Assembly (NCBI RefSeq): GCF_017312405.1
Contig: NZ_BLTG01000041.1
Span: 1 to 33,527, forward strand
Direction of reading: 5' to 3'
From: Mycobacterium sp. PO1
GTDB lineage: Bacteria; Actinomycetota; Actinomycetes; Mycobacteriales; Mycobacteriaceae
DNA: 33,527 bases
The translations under genes were made by a program, and so were the position numbers. Of this stretch, positions 18,777 to 28,837 are shown piece after piece. Below the pieces are notes generated by a model. That model worked only from the letters and a program-made list of their open reading frames with translations, was not told the origin of the DNA and ran no database searches. The number at the start of each line of letters is the position of its first letter. Position 1 is the first letter of the stretch.

Positions 18777-19251
18777 CGACGCCCGGGCGCTCGTCGCCGA
18801 CCTGACTGTCCGCCGGCAGAGCGTGGCGACCGCCGAGTCACTGACCGCGGGGTTGGTGGCCGCGACCCTGGCAGGGGTGCCCGGAGCCAGCGTTGTGCTG
18901 CGCGGGGGACTGATCACCTACACCGTCGAATCGAAGATCGACCTGGCCGGGGTGGCCCCCGAACTGCTGGCCGATGTCGGTCCGGTCGCCGAGCCCACCG
19001 CGCGGGCGTTGGCCGTCGGCGCGCAACAACGCTGTGGCGCGACGTGGGGAGTGGGCGTGACCGGCGTGGCCGGTCCCGAGCCGCACGGTGGCCATCCGGT
19101 GGGCACCGTGTTCGTCGGCATCGCCGGCCCGGTGGACACCGAGGTGGAGGCGCTGGTGCTCCACGGCACCCGCTGGGACATCCGGTTCGCGGCGGTGCGC
19201 GCCACACTGAGCCGCCTACGTGAGCTGGTGGAGGGCCAGGATCGGGGCTAG
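18754..19251 (+). CDS. cinA: stand-alone CinA C-terminal domain protein (PncC-like)
   Basis: 165 residues from GTG 18754, overlapping pgsA3 by 23 nt and so probably coupled to it. The whole protein is a CinA/PncC domain. ATAESLTAG (25-33) holds the catalytic-site Ser, with GGLITYTVESK around 51-61 and TGVAGPEPHGG around 104-114. PncC enzymes deamidate nicotinamide mononucleotide to nicotinate mononucleotide in pyridine nucleotide salvage. The N-terminal MoaB-like domain of full-length CinA is absent. Activity is expected from the motif set but is not proven. Confidence 0.88.
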   Translation: MDDPLVTDDARALVADLTVRRQSVATAESLTAGLVAATLAGVPGASVVLRGGLITYTVESKIDLAGVAPELLADVGPVAEPTARALAVGAQQRCGATWGVGVTGVAGPEPHGGHPVGTVFVGIAGPVDTEVEALVLHGTRWDIRFAAVRATLSRLRELVEGQDRG

Positions 19252-19285
19252 CGCGCCTGTCATTGCACATCGAGTGTTCAGGTCG

Positions 19286-19312
19286 GGAACCATCCGGGCG
19301 ATACCGAGCGTT
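19286..19312 (+). promoter_or_regulatory. SigE-type (ECF) promoter of clgR
   Basis: GGAAC at 19286-19290 and CGTT at 19309-19312 are separated by exactly 18 nt, matching the mycobacterial SigE consensus. It lies 55 bp before the clgR ATG. SigE control of the clgR-pspA operon under envelope stress is established for M. tuberculosis, and this arrangement predicts the same here. I could not identify a separate ClgR site with confidence. Confidence 0.75.
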
Positions 19313-19367
19313 GGGCTAGGTAGGCAAGGAGGCAACCGAGCCCACCCCCCAAGGCGAGGAGACCGCG

Positions 19368-19700
19368 ATGACGACATTGCTGCGCGAGGTGATCGGCGAC
19401 GTGCTGCGCCGCGCCCGAGTCGAGCAGGGCCGCACGCTGCGTGAGGTCTCCGACTCTGCTCGGGTCAGCCTGGGCTACCTGTCCGAGGTGGAGCGGGGTC
19501 GCAAGGAGCCGTCGAGCGAGTTGCTCGGCTCCATCTGCGGAGCCCTGGACGTGCCGCTGTCGAAGGTGCTCACCGAGGCCGCCGACGAGATGGCCCACGA
19601 AGAGTCGATCGCCGCTGCCGTCGAGAAGGCCAGCACCGCAGGCATCGATGTCAGCACCAAGGTCGTCATTCCCCATGTGTCGTCGATGGCGGTGGCCTGA
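19368..19700 (+). CDS. clgR: HTH transcriptional regulator ClgR
   Basis: Cro/CI-type helix-turn-helix activator of Clp protease genes and of the phage-shock operon. 110 residues; M. tuberculosis ClgR has 112. The XRE domain spans about 8-66, with [20 protein letters not shown] containing the recognition helix. The protein ends in MAVA, a hydrophobic C-terminus of the kind used as a Clp degradation signal in ClgR proteins. GAGGAG precedes the ATG. It lies 98 bp upstream of pspA and is the first gene of the clgR-pspA-pspM unit. Confidence 0.95.
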   Translation: MTTLLREVIGDVLRRARVEQGRTLREVSDSARVSLGYLSEVERGRKEPSSELLGSICGALDVPLSKVLTEAADEMAHEESIAAAVEKASTAGIDVSTKVVIPHVSSMAVA

Positions 19701-19798
19701 CCCCTCCGGCGTGCAGGGGTGTGGTGATCTGGGCCGAACCGATAAGTTGGGTCCCAGCACGTCAGCAAGTTCGACACACACGAAGGCGGAATGAACCC

Positions 19799-20629
19799 AT
19801 GGCCAATCCGTTCGTCAAGGCGTGGCGCTATCTCATGGCGCTGTTCAGCTCGAAGGTCGACGAGTATGCCGATCCGAAGGTGCAGATCCAGCAGGCCATC
19901 GAGGAAGCCCAGCGTCAGCATCAGGCGCTGACCCAGCAGGCCGCCCAGGTGATCGGTAATCAGCGCCAGCTGGAGATGCGACTGAACCGGCAGCTGGCCG
20001 ACATCGAGAAACTGCAGGTCAACGTCCGCCAAGCGCTGACGTTGGCGGACCAGGCCGTCGCTGCCGGAGACTCGGCCAAGGCCACTGAGTACAACAACGC
20101 CGCGGAGGCGTTCGCCGCTCAGCTGGTCACCGCCGAGCAGAGTGTCGAGGACCTCAAGGGTCTGCATGATCAGGCCCTCCAGGCCGCCGGGCAGGCCAAG
20201 AAGGCGGTCGAGCAGAACGCGATGATGCTCCAGCAGAAGATCGCCGAGCGCACCAAGCTGCTCAGCCAGCTCGAGCAGGCGAAGATGCAGGAGCAGGTGT
20301 CTGCGTCGCTGCGGGGGATGAGCGAGCTGTCGGCGCCCGGCGCCACGCCGAGCCTGGACGAGGTTCGCGACAAGATCGAGCGCCGATACGCCGACGCGAT
20401 GGGCTCCGCTGAGCTCGCCCAGAACTCGGTGCAGGGCCGCATGATGGAGGTCCAGCAGGCCAGCGTGCAGATGGCGGGACACTCGCGGCTCGAACAGATC
20501 CGCGCGTCGATGCGGGGCGAGCAGCTGCCCGCGGGCAGCCAGAGCGCTACCCCCGCCACGCCCGGCCAGACCCCGGCCACGCCGTCAGCCACCCCCAACC
20601 CCACTCCGGAAAACCCACTGTCGCAGTAA
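19799..20629 (+). CDS. pspA: phage-shock protein A / 35 kDa antigen
   Basis: PspA/IM30 (ESCRT-III-like) membrane-repair protein, 276 residues from ATG 19799; the M. tuberculosis homologue (Rv2744c, 35kd_ag) has 270 and is almost identical through residue 245. The N-terminal amphipathic helix [20 protein letters not shown] is the membrane-contacting part. Long coiled coils rich in Gln, Ala and Glu follow (about 25-190). The C-terminal 35 residues are a low-complexity Ala/Thr/Pro tail that differs from the M. tuberculosis tail. It would bind stressed membranes and, in M. tuberculosis, bind ClgR and PspM. A TAAGTT at 19742-19747 could be a second promoter. Confidence 0.95.
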   Translation: MANPFVKAWRYLMALFSSKVDEYADPKVQIQQAIEEAQRQHQALTQQAAQVIGNQRQLEMRLNRQLADIEKLQVNVRQALTLADQAVAAGDSAKATEYNNAAEAFAAQLVTAEQSVEDLKGLHDQALQAAGQAKKAVEQNAMMLQQKIAERTKLLSQLEQAKMQEQVSASLRGMSELSAPGATPSLDEVRDKIERRYADAMGSAELAQNSVQGRMMEVQQASVQMAGHSRLEQIRASMRGEQLPAGSQSATPATPGQTPATPSATPNPTPENPLSQ

Positions 20630-20648
20630 CTTCGAGGACGTCGTTGTC

Positions 20649-21467
20649 ATGAGCACCCGGACCAGCAGACCAGACACCTGGCGGTCGCTGACACAGCGCG
20701 GCGTGGACACCGCTGCCGAGTGGTCGGAACTGCTGGCCGACAAGTTGCACGCCGCGGCCGACCCCCGCGCCAAGATGCTGCGCAAGCGGCGGTGGGCCCT
20801 GCGCCTGGGTGTGTTCTTCTCGGTGTGCACGGTGTTCTGGATCGGGGTGACTGCGCTGCTGGCGTCCTGGAGCACCCCGGTGTGGGCGCTGTTCATTCCG
20901 TCGCCGATCGCGGTGGGCGCCGCGTTCCTGGCGACGCTGGCGTTCCTGCGCTACCGCTGGCTGCGTGGAGAGCCTCTCCCTCCCGCGCGAAGCCGCACGG
21001 GGCGACGGTTGCCCCCGTGGGGCTCGGCGGCCCGTCAGTCGATGGCGTCGCTGGCCGCCTCCGAGCGCGGGTTGTTCTCCCTGATCGGGATCATGGAACG
21101 CGGTCAGCTGTTGCCCGCCGGTGATCTGCTCGAACTGCGGGTCGCCGCCGAGCAGACCGCCGCGACGATGGCCGCGACGGCCGCCGAGGTGGTGTCGATG
21201 GAGAAGACGGTCAAGGCCGCGCCGCAGTCGCGGGCACATCTGGCGCCGACGATCGCCGCGTTCGCCACCCAGCTCGACCGGGGTGCCCGCCAGTACACCG
21301 AGATGGTCTCGGCGGCTGCGCAATTGGTGTCGGCGGCGAACTCGGGGTCGCTGTCGAGTTCGCCGATGTCGCAGCGCCGCTACCGTGAGCAGCTCAACGC
21401 GGCGACAGACAGGTTGACCGGCTGGGCGCAGGCGTTCGACGAACTGGGCCGCCTGCGCGGCGCCTGA
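20649..21467 (+). CDS. pspM: phage-shock membrane protein PspM (Rv2743c-like)
   Basis: 272 residues, starting 19 nt after pspA. A soluble N-terminal region is followed by two transmembrane helices at about 49-72 and 78-100, then a long Ala-rich, helical cytoplasmic domain (about 125-265). The layout and position match Rv2743c, the membrane anchor that recruits PspA in the mycobacterial Psp system. In M. tuberculosis a fourth gene, rv2742c (pspN), follows; here only 76 bp separate this stop from the end of the opposing ephG gene, so pspN is missing at this locus. Confidence 0.88.
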   Translation: MSTRTSRPDTWRSLTQRGVDTAAEWSELLADKLHAAADPRAKMLRKRRWALRLGVFFSVCTVFWIGVTALLASWSTPVWALFIPSPIAVGAAFLATLAFLRYRWLRGEPLPPARSRTGRRLPPWGSAARQSMASLAASERGLFSLIGIMERGQLLPAGDLLELRVAAEQTAATMAATAAEVVSMEKTVKAAPQSRAHLAPTIAAFATQLDRGARQYTEMVSAAAQLVSAANSGSLSSSPMSQRRYREQLNAATDRLTGWAQAFDELGRLRGA

Positions 21468-21543
21468 ACACTTCTATCGGGCGCCCTCGACGTACCGGAT
21501 GGCACGCTCGGGGGCTCGACGATCACGTGAGCGGCGAACGCCC

Positions 21544-22002
21544 TCAGAACGACACCCGCTTCGACGGGATGAGCGCAGCCAGCGCCGCCCGCACCGGGGC
21601 CTTGACCATGATGTCGAAGAAGTCGAAGTAGTCCCGCCACAACTCGATCTGTCCGTTGTGGACCTCGAAGGTTCCGCACACCCAGAACTGCAGGCGCACC
21701 GGACCGAAGATCAGTGCGTCGGTGCGCTCGGTCAGCACGGTGCTGCCCTCCTGGGCGATCCGGTGGAACTTGACGGCGAAACCCATCCGGCCCTGGCCTC
21801 GGCGCAGCAGATTCATGATCCGGGCCCGGCCACGCAGGGAAGGCAGGCCGACGTTCTGCCAGAGCAGGTCGGGAGCGGCCAACGATTCGACGGTGTCGAA
21901 GTCCTCCTGGGCCATGGCGAACAGGAACTTCTGCACGATCTCGGCGTTGTCGGCCGCCGCGGTGACGTTGGTGGTCGTCGGTTCCGGGACGTTGTCAGTC
22001 AT
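21544..22002 (-). CDS. ephG: limonene-epoxide-hydrolase family protein EphG
   Basis: 152 residues from ATG 22002; the M. tuberculosis homologue Rv2740 has 149. It is a SnoaL-like cone fold of the limonene-1,2-epoxide hydrolase family. The catalytic network is visible: Asn50 in LLWQNVG, Arg93 and Asp95 in LTERTDALIFG, and Asp124 in LWRDYFD. It should hydrolyse epoxides by direct water attack; lipid or sterol epoxides have been proposed for the homologue. On the minus strand TAGGCT (plus 22011-22016) lies 8 nt before the ATG. It diverges from the glycosyltransferase gene with 42 bp between start codons. Confidence 0.92.
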   Translation of the reverse strand: MTDNVPEPTTTNVTAAADNAEIVQKFLFAMAQEDFDTVESLAAPDLLWQNVGLPSLRGRARIMNLLRRGQGRMGFAVKFHRIAQEGSTVLTERTDALIFGPVRLQFWVCGTFEVHNGQIELWRDYFDFFDIMVKAPVRAALAALIPSKRVSF

Positions 22003-22044
22003 ATCGCCCGAGCCTAATGCCGGACGGTGTGGCAGGGTAGCCGC

Positions 22045-23217
22045 ATGCGCGTCGCCGTGGTCGCCGGACCGGACCCCGGACACGCCTTCCCGGCCCTCGC
22101 ACTGTGTCTGAAGTTCCGGGCGGCCGGCGACGAACCCACTCTGCTCACCGGCACCCGGTGGCTCGACGTGGCCCGCGCCGAGGGTATCGAGGCCGTCGAA
22201 TTGGACGGACTGGACCCGACCGCTGCCGACGACGACCGCGATGCCGGGGCGAAGATCCACCAACGGGCCGCTCGCATGGCCGTGCTCAACCGGCAGCGCA
22301 TTGCGGACCTTTCACCTGCTGTGGTGGTGTCGGATTCGATCACCACATGCGGCGGCCTGGCCGCGGATCTGCTGGGTCTGCCGTGGATCGAGCTGAACAC
22401 CCATCCGCTGTACCGCCCGTCGAAGGGGTTGCCCCCGGTGGGTAGCGGTCTGGCGCCGGGGGTGGGGCTGCGGGGCAGGCTCCGGGACTCGCTCCTGCGC
22501 GCGCTCAGCGCCCGGTCCTGGCGCGCCGGACAACGCCAGCGGGCGGCGGCGCGGGTTGGTATCGGTTTGCCGGAGGCCGAGCGCGGGCCGGTGCGCCGAC
22601 TCATCGCCACGCTGCCGGCGCTGGAGGTGCCCCGACCGGATTGGCCGGCGGAGGCTGTCGTCGTGGGGCCACTGCATTACGAACCGACGAATGCGGTCCT
22701 GCGGGTGCCCGCCGGAGAAGGCCCGGTCGTGGTGGTCGCCCCGTCGACGGCCACCACCGGGGCACGCGGTCTGGCCGAACTGGCGTTGGAGGTGCTGGTG
22801 CCCGGCGAGGTTCTGCCGCCCGGTTCGCGTGTCGCCGTGTCCCAGCTCGACGATCCCGTGGGACCGGTGCCGCCGTGGGCCGTGGTCGGCCTCGGGCGCC
22901 AGGACGAACTCCTGGCCGGGGCGGATCTGCTGATCTGCGGCGGTGGCCACGGCACCGTGGCCAAGTCACTGCTGGCCGGGGTGCCCATGGTGGTGGTGCC
23001 CGGCGGCGGGGATCAATGGGAGATCGCCAATCGTGTTGTCCGCCAGGGCAGCGCGCAGCTCGTCCGGCCGTTGACGGTGGACGCGTTGACGGCGGCGGTC
23101 CGCGAGGTGCTGGCTGCGCCGAGCTACCGCGAGGCGGCCCGTCGGGCGGGCGCGACCGTCGCGCACGTCGCCGACCCGGTTCGGGTGTGCCACGACGCGT
23201 TGGGTGCTGCAGCGTAG
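22045..23217 (+). CDS. GT1-family glycosyltransferase (Rv2739c-like)
   Basis: 390 residues from ATG 22045, with two Rossmann-like domains of the GT-B fold. The N-terminal strand is MRVAVVAGPDPGHAFPAL with the acceptor-side glycine/histidine loop. The C-terminal donor site contains CGGGHGTVAKSL (Gly299-Thr304) and PGGGDQWEIANRV (319-331), as in UGT/MGT and MurG-related transferases. Donor sugar and acceptor are unknown; lipid or natural-product glycosylation is possible. The TAG stop is part of the -10 box of the next gene. Confidence 0.86.
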   Translation: MRVAVVAGPDPGHAFPALALCLKFRAAGDEPTLLTGTRWLDVARAEGIEAVELDGLDPTAADDDRDAGAKIHQRAARMAVLNRQRIADLSPAVVVSDSITTCGGLAADLLGLPWIELNTHPLYRPSKGLPPVGSGLAPGVGLRGRLRDSLLRALSARSWRAGQRQRAAARVGIGLPEAERGPVRRLIATLPALEVPRPDWPAEAVVVGPLHYEPTNAVLRVPAGEGPVVVVAPSTATTGARGLAELALEVLVPGEVLPPGSRVAVSQLDDPVGPVPPWAVVGLGRQDELLAGADLLICGGGHGTVAKSLLAGVPMVVVPGGGDQWEIANRVVRQGSAQLVRPLTVDALTAAVREVLAAPSYREAARRAGATVAHVADPVRVCHDALGAAA

Positions 23218-23226
23218 ATTGGCCCC
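23215..23226 (+). promoter_or_regulatory. leaderless-type -10 box of the DUF3046 gene
   Basis: TAGATT at 23215-23220 is followed by 6 nt and GTG 23227. The TAG is also the stop codon of the preceding glycosyltransferase gene, so termination of one gene and initiation of the next share bases. Confidence 0.5.
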
Positions 23227-23421
23227 GTGCGGTTGACGGAGTTCCACGAGCTGGTGACAGACCAGTTCGGTGCGATGCGGGCATCGTCGATGCTGGTGGA
23301 CCACGTGCTGACCAGCATGGGCGGTCGCACCGCCGCAGAGGCGATCGAAGACGGTAGCGACCCGCGCGACGTGTGGCGGGCGCTGTGCGCGGACTTCGAT
23401 GTCCCGCGGGATCAGTGGTGA
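23227..23421 (+). CDS. DUF3046 small protein (Rv2738c-like)
   Basis: 64 residues. It matches the actinobacterial DUF3046 family by its opening RLTEFHELVTDQFG, the SSMLVDHVL helix and the closing DVWRALCADFDVPRDQW. It is acidic and fully helical in appearance. The function is unknown. Position upstream of recA is conserved in actinobacteria, although here an opposing hydrolase gene lies between. M. tuberculosis Rv2738c is of similar length. Confidence 0.88.
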   Translation: MRLTEFHELVTDQFGAMRASSMLVDHVLTSMGGRTAAEAIEDGSDPRDVWRALCADFDVPRDQW

Positions 23422-23449
23422 GGTTCTGACAGCAACCTCGTGACTCGGC

Positions 23450-24349
23450 CTAGGCGGTCACATTGCTGAACACGCGGTGTAGAAAGGCGAGCTGATCGGC
23501 TTTGGCCTGAGGGTCGAGGTAGATGTCGAAATGGCCGTAGGGATAGTGCCGCAGTTCGCCGAACGGAGCGCGGTGGGCCGCCTTGATCGTCGATGCGGGT
23601 GGGGTCACGGTGTCCCGGTCGCACACACAGATCAGCACCGGCATGCGCAGCCCCGCGGTCTTGGTGCCCGGCCGGTAGAAGGGGAAGCGCAGCATGAGCC
23701 GCGCGGCGAACTCGTTACGCCACAACGAGTTCGGCCCCACGATCGCTTCGAACCCCGCCTTGGCGTCGGGTGAGGTCATCGCGGCCACGGCGCCGGGATC
23801 GCCGACGGCGGGCCGCAGCACGGCCGGGCGGCGGCGCCATGCGTGGATCTGATCGCGGATTCCCGCCACAGTCAGCGCCGCCGCGGTCCGCGGCGGCACC
23901 TCCCGGAGGGTGGGCAGCGCGTCGGTGAACGGTGCTTGGGAGATCACCGCCGCGATCCGGGGGTCGCCGGCAGCGACGGCGAGCACGTGACCACCGGAGA
24001 ACGAGGACCCCCACACGACGATCCGGTCGGGGTCGACCCCCTCGAGGCGGCGGGCCCAGTCGACGACGGTGTGGTAGTCGGCGTGCTGCCGCCCGATGTC
24101 GAGCAGCTGGCGCGGTTGGCCGGTAGAGGCGCCGAAGTGGCGATAGTCGAACAACACGACGAAGTAACCCGCGGCCTGGAACGCCTCGGCGTAGGCGGGC
24201 AGCCCGTCGTCGCGGGTCGCGCTGAAGCCGTGTGCCATCACCACGCACGGACGGCCCGAACCGGGCGTGGCACCGGTCTCCGGCCGATAGAGATAGGCGG
24301 CGATCTGTTCACCTTCGGCCCAAATGCGGACATCTTCGCGGGTCGGCAT
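23450..24349 (-). CDS. alpha/beta hydrolase, esterase-like
   Basis: 299 residues from ATG 24349; a GTG at 24379 in frame would add ten residues. The ATG is preferred because TACGGT on the minus strand stands 6 nt before it. The fold shows oxyanion loop AHGFSATRDDG (39-49), nucleophile Ser116 in GSSFSGG, acid Asp244/Asp246 in CVCDRDTVTP and His273 in GHFDIY. The protein resembles the dienelactone/peptidase S9-like hydrolases often annotated as X-Pro dipeptidyl-peptidase-like. The substrate is unknown. It diverges from recA over 181 bp. Confidence 0.85.
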   Translation of the reverse strand: MPTREDVRIWAEGEQIAAYLYRPETGATPGSGRPCVVMAHGFSATRDDGLPAYAEAFQAAGYFVVLFDYRHFGASTGQPRQLLDIGRQHADYHTVVDWARRLEGVDPDRIVVWGSSFSGGHVLAVAAGDPRIAAVISQAPFTDALPTLREVPPRTAAALTVAGIRDQIHAWRRRPAVLRPAVGDPGAVAAMTSPDAKAGFEAIVGPNSLWRNEFAARLMLRFPFYRPGTKTAGLRMPVLICVCDRDTVTPPASTIKAAHRAPFGELRHYPYGHFDIYLDPQAKADQLAFLHRVFSNVTA

Positions 24350-24384
24350 GTTCTGACCGTAGTCCGTCGGCGTGTCCACTTGAA

Positions 24385-24407
24385 TCGAACACCTGTTCGT
24401 CTACTCT
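24385..24407 (+). promoter_or_regulatory. LexA/SOS box and promoter P of recA
   Basis: TCGAAC-acct-GTTCGT at 24385-24400 matches the mycobacterial SOS box TCGAAC-N4-GTTCGA in 11 of 12 arm bases. TACTCT at 24402-24407 directly follows and can serve as -10, so bound LexA would block the promoter. It lies about 130 bp before the recA ATG. Confidence 0.85.
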
Positions 24408-24452
24408 GGGGGAACGTTCGACTCAGGAGGGTCGAGGACTTACCAGCAGGAC

Positions 24453-24475
24453 TTGTCGGTGCCCTGATCTACCGT
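24453..24475 (+). promoter_or_regulatory. PafBC-type (RecA-NDp) DNA-damage promoter of recA
   Basis: TTGTCGGTG at 24453-24461, 8 nt, then TACCGT at 24470-24475. This is an exact fit to the RecA/LexA-independent damage promoter consensus tTGTCRgtg-N8-TAnnnT that is activated by PafBC in mycobacteria. It is downstream of the LexA promoter, giving recA two damage-responsive starts. Confidence 0.85.
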
Positions 24476-24530
24476 CGCGGCTAACCGACCGAGAACCGGT
24501 CACACAACGACTACCGGAGAGGTACCCACC

Positions 24531-26675
<2,145 letters not shown>

Positions 26676-26682
26676 CCGGCTG

Positions 26683-26718
26683 CCCGCGGAACCCGCGGAA
26701 CCCGCGGAACCCGCGGAA
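26683..26718 (+). repeat. 9-bp repeat encoding (Ala-Glu-Pro)n in recX
   Basis: Four exact copies of cccgcggaa (26683-26718) are followed by a degenerate fifth (cccgcgaac). The array begins 8 bp after the recA stop codon and lies wholly in the recX reading frame, so copy changes would lengthen or shorten a flexible N-terminal linker by three residues without a frameshift. Confidence 0.95.
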
Positions 26719-27218
26719 CCCGCGAACCCAGCCAAGCGCGCCGAGCAGGCGCGGGCCGTGTGCCTGCGCCTGCTCACCGCCCGCGCTCGAACGCGTGCGG
26801 AATTGGCCGGTCAGCTCGCCAAACGCGGTTATCCCGACGATGTCAGCACCGAGGTCATCGAGCGACTGTCCGAGGTGGGGCTCGTTGACGACGAGGACTT
26901 CGCTGAACAGTGGGTCCGGTCGCGGCGGGCGAATTCGGGCAAGAGTAAACGGGCGCTGGCAGCTGAGCTCCGCGACAAGGGCGTGGACAATGACGTGATC
27001 ACCACCGCGTTGGCCGACATCGACGCCGGGGCCGAGCGGAATCGCGCTGAGAAGTTGGTTCGTGACCGATTGCGTCGTGAGCGGCTGGGAGAGCCCGGCG
27101 ACCGCGACGCGCAGAACAAGGCCACCCGCCGGCTCGTGGGCATGCTCGCCCGACGCGGTTACAGCCAGGGTCTCGCGCTCGATGTCGTCACCACCGAGTT
27201 GGCCAACGAATACGAACG

Positions 27219-27259
27219 GCGCCGCGTCTGACCTCTCGCGGATCTGACGTTCGCGGCGC
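27219..27259. terminator. possible bidirectional terminator hairpin
   Basis: GCGCCGCG (27219-27226) and CGCGGCGC (27252-27259) form a perfect 8-bp inverted repeat around a 25-nt loop. It spans the 33-bp gap between convergent recX and the small membrane gene. There is no T-tract, and the long loop makes it weak evidence. Confidence 0.3.
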
Positions 27260-27264
27260 GGGCA

Positions 27265-27528
27265 TCACCGCGACGTCGGTGCGGACCGCCGAGTGAAGTC
27301 CGCGGTCAGGCTTCGGGTGAGCACGCGGCGGATCGCGATCACGACAGCGGCCCCGGCGATCGCCGACCACGAGTTGTCGACACTCAGCCGCAGGAGGCCG
27401 GCGGCGATGAACAGCTCGAGGGTCACCCGAAGTGCCGGCAACGGCTGCCGGAACACCGCGAGCGCGGCAGCACCCACCACGATGCCGGCGATGCCGAAGC
27501 ACCAGGATGCGCCGACCAGGACATTCAT
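27265..27528 (-). CDS. small three-TM membrane protein, last gene of glu operon
   Basis: 87 residues from ATG 27528, which overlaps the stop of the upstream DUF1622 gene as TGATG. Hydrophobic segments at about 8-26, 34-48 and 54-66 are followed by a basic tail (Arg-rich, inside-positive). I do not recognise a family. The tight coupling to the DUF1622 gene and through it to gluD implies that it is made together with the amino acid transporter. It might be an accessory subunit; this is inference from position only. Confidence 0.7.
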   Translation of the reverse strand: MNVLVGASWCFGIAGIVVGAAALAVFRQPLPALRVTLELFIAAGLLRLSVDNSWSAIAGAAVVIAIRRVLTRSLTADFTRRSAPTSR

Positions 27529-27956
27529 CAGCCCGCGGCTCCCGGCGGCGGCCGCGACTTGGCCAACTCGATCTCGTGTTGCTCCTGGGCGATCTCCCGG
27601 TTGAGGAAATAGTTCAGAATCGTCCTGATCGCGGCGATGGCCGCCAGCTTTCCGATCTCCTCGAACGACGGCGAGATCGCGGTACGCAACACGTCGGCGG
27701 CCAACTGGAACTCCAGACCGAGAACCAGGAACCGGGCCAGCGTGAGCCGAACCGCCGAGAACTGGTTGATGTCGCGCCGGGCCAGCGCCACCACGAATTT
27801 CACCGTCGCCACCACGGCGCCGATCATGATGACGACGGCGCCGCCCGCCTCGATGAGCCGCACCATCGCATCGACCATGCCGCGCAACGCAGATTCGGGC
27901 AGAACCTCGAGGGCCAGCATGTGATGCATCTGCGTCGTCGCCGAGGAGCCGATCAC
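27528..27956 (-). CDS. DUF1622 family membrane protein
   Basis: 142 residues from GTG 27956, which overlaps the gluD stop as GTGA. Hydrophobic segments at about 36-58 and 68-88 and a third weaker one at 100-117 are followed by the RTILNYFLNREI signature that I associate with DUF1622, then a charged tail. Family function is unknown; related proteins are described only as small integral membrane proteins. Coupling to gluD suggests a connection to glutamate uptake or to membrane function under the same regulation. Confidence 0.82.
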   Translation of the reverse strand: MIGSSATTQMHHMLALEVLPESALRGMVDAMVRLIEAGGAVVIMIGAVVATVKFVVALARRDINQFSAVRLTLARFLVLGLEFQLAADVLRTAISPSFEEIGKLAAIAAIRTILNYFLNREIAQEQHEIELAKSRPPPGAAG

Positions 27957-28837
27957 GTGCCGCGGCTCTGGTCTCCGGCCGCTTCCATCGCCTCTTCGGC
28001 TTTCGGGTCCTCACGACCTCTGCGCGACTGGCGCAACCGGCGTTCCAGCCACGTCGCGAACCAGGACAGCGTGAAATTCAACGAGATCATCAGCAACGCG
28101 ATGACGATGAGGGCGGGGATGTAGTTGCCGTAGGCCGAACCCACCGCGGTGCCCTGGCGCACCATTTCCACGAACGTGATCTGGTAACCGATCGCGGTGT
28201 CCTTCAACACCACCACCAGCTGCGAGATCAACACCGGCAGCATCGATGTGACGGCCTGGGGCAGCAGAATCGCCCGCATGGTCTGGCCCCAGGTCAGCCC
28301 CAGCGCTGAGGCCGCCTCGGTCTGCCCCCGGGCAAGGGACTTGACCCCGGCGCGCACGATCTCCGCGATGACGGCGCCGTTGTACAACGTCAGACCGGTG
28401 ATGACGCCTGCGAGCGCCAACTGACCGGAGGGGAACACCGCGTACACCGCGTAGAGGAAATACGCGAAGATCATCATGATCAGCACCGGGACGGCGCGGA
28501 AGAACTCGACGATCACCCCGCACACCCCGCGGATGCCCGCGTGCGCGGACAGCCGGCCCACGCCGAGGACGAACCCCAGCACCAACGCCAGAACGATCGA
28601 CACCGCTGCCGCGGTGAGCGTGCCCTTCACACCGGGAAGCACGTAGGTGGTCCACAGGTTCGAGGTCAGGAACGGTTCCCACTTGGCCGCGGTGAGCTGC
28701 CCGCGTTCCTGCAACTTGCCGAACACCAGCCAGGCGATCAGCAGCACGACCACCACTGTCACCGCGGAGATCAACCGGTTGCGTACCCGCGCGCGAGGGC
28801 CGGGTGCGTCGAAGAGAACCGAGGAGCCTGCGCTCAC
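27953..28837 (-). CDS. gluD: glutamate-type ABC transporter permease GluD
   Basis: 294 residues from GTG 28837, overlapping the gluC stop by 1 nt. An N-terminal basic segment and a first helix (about 22-40) precede the HisM/ArtQ-type permease core. The core has a helix at 72-95, VPVLIMMIFAYFLYAVY (116-132), and the EAA loop around Glu174 (GQTEAASALGL), which contacts the ATPase. The C-terminal tail is rich in Arg and Glu. It pairs with GluC to form the membrane channel; the gene order gluA-B-C-D and sequences match the Corynebacterium glutamicum glutamate importer. Confidence 0.92.
   Translation of the reverse strand: MSAGSSVLFDAPGPRARVRNRLISAVTVVVVLLIAWLVFGKLQERGQLTAAKWEPFLTSNLWTTYVLPGVKGTLTAAAVSIVLALVLGFVLGVGRLSAHAGIRGVCGVIVEFFRAVPVLIMMIFAYFLYAVYAVFPSGQLALAGVITGLTLYNGAVIAEIVRAGVKSLARGQTEAASALGLTWGQTMRAILLPQAVTSMLPVLISQLVVVLKDTAIGYQITFVEMVRQGTAVGSAYGNYIPALIVIALLMISLNFTLSWFATWLERRLRQSRRGREDPKAEEAMEAAGDQSRGT

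Noticed and set aside
24411..24420. GAACGTTC palindrome as a second SOS box before recA
   Set aside because: The arms abut without the four-base spacer of the mycobacterial LexA site.
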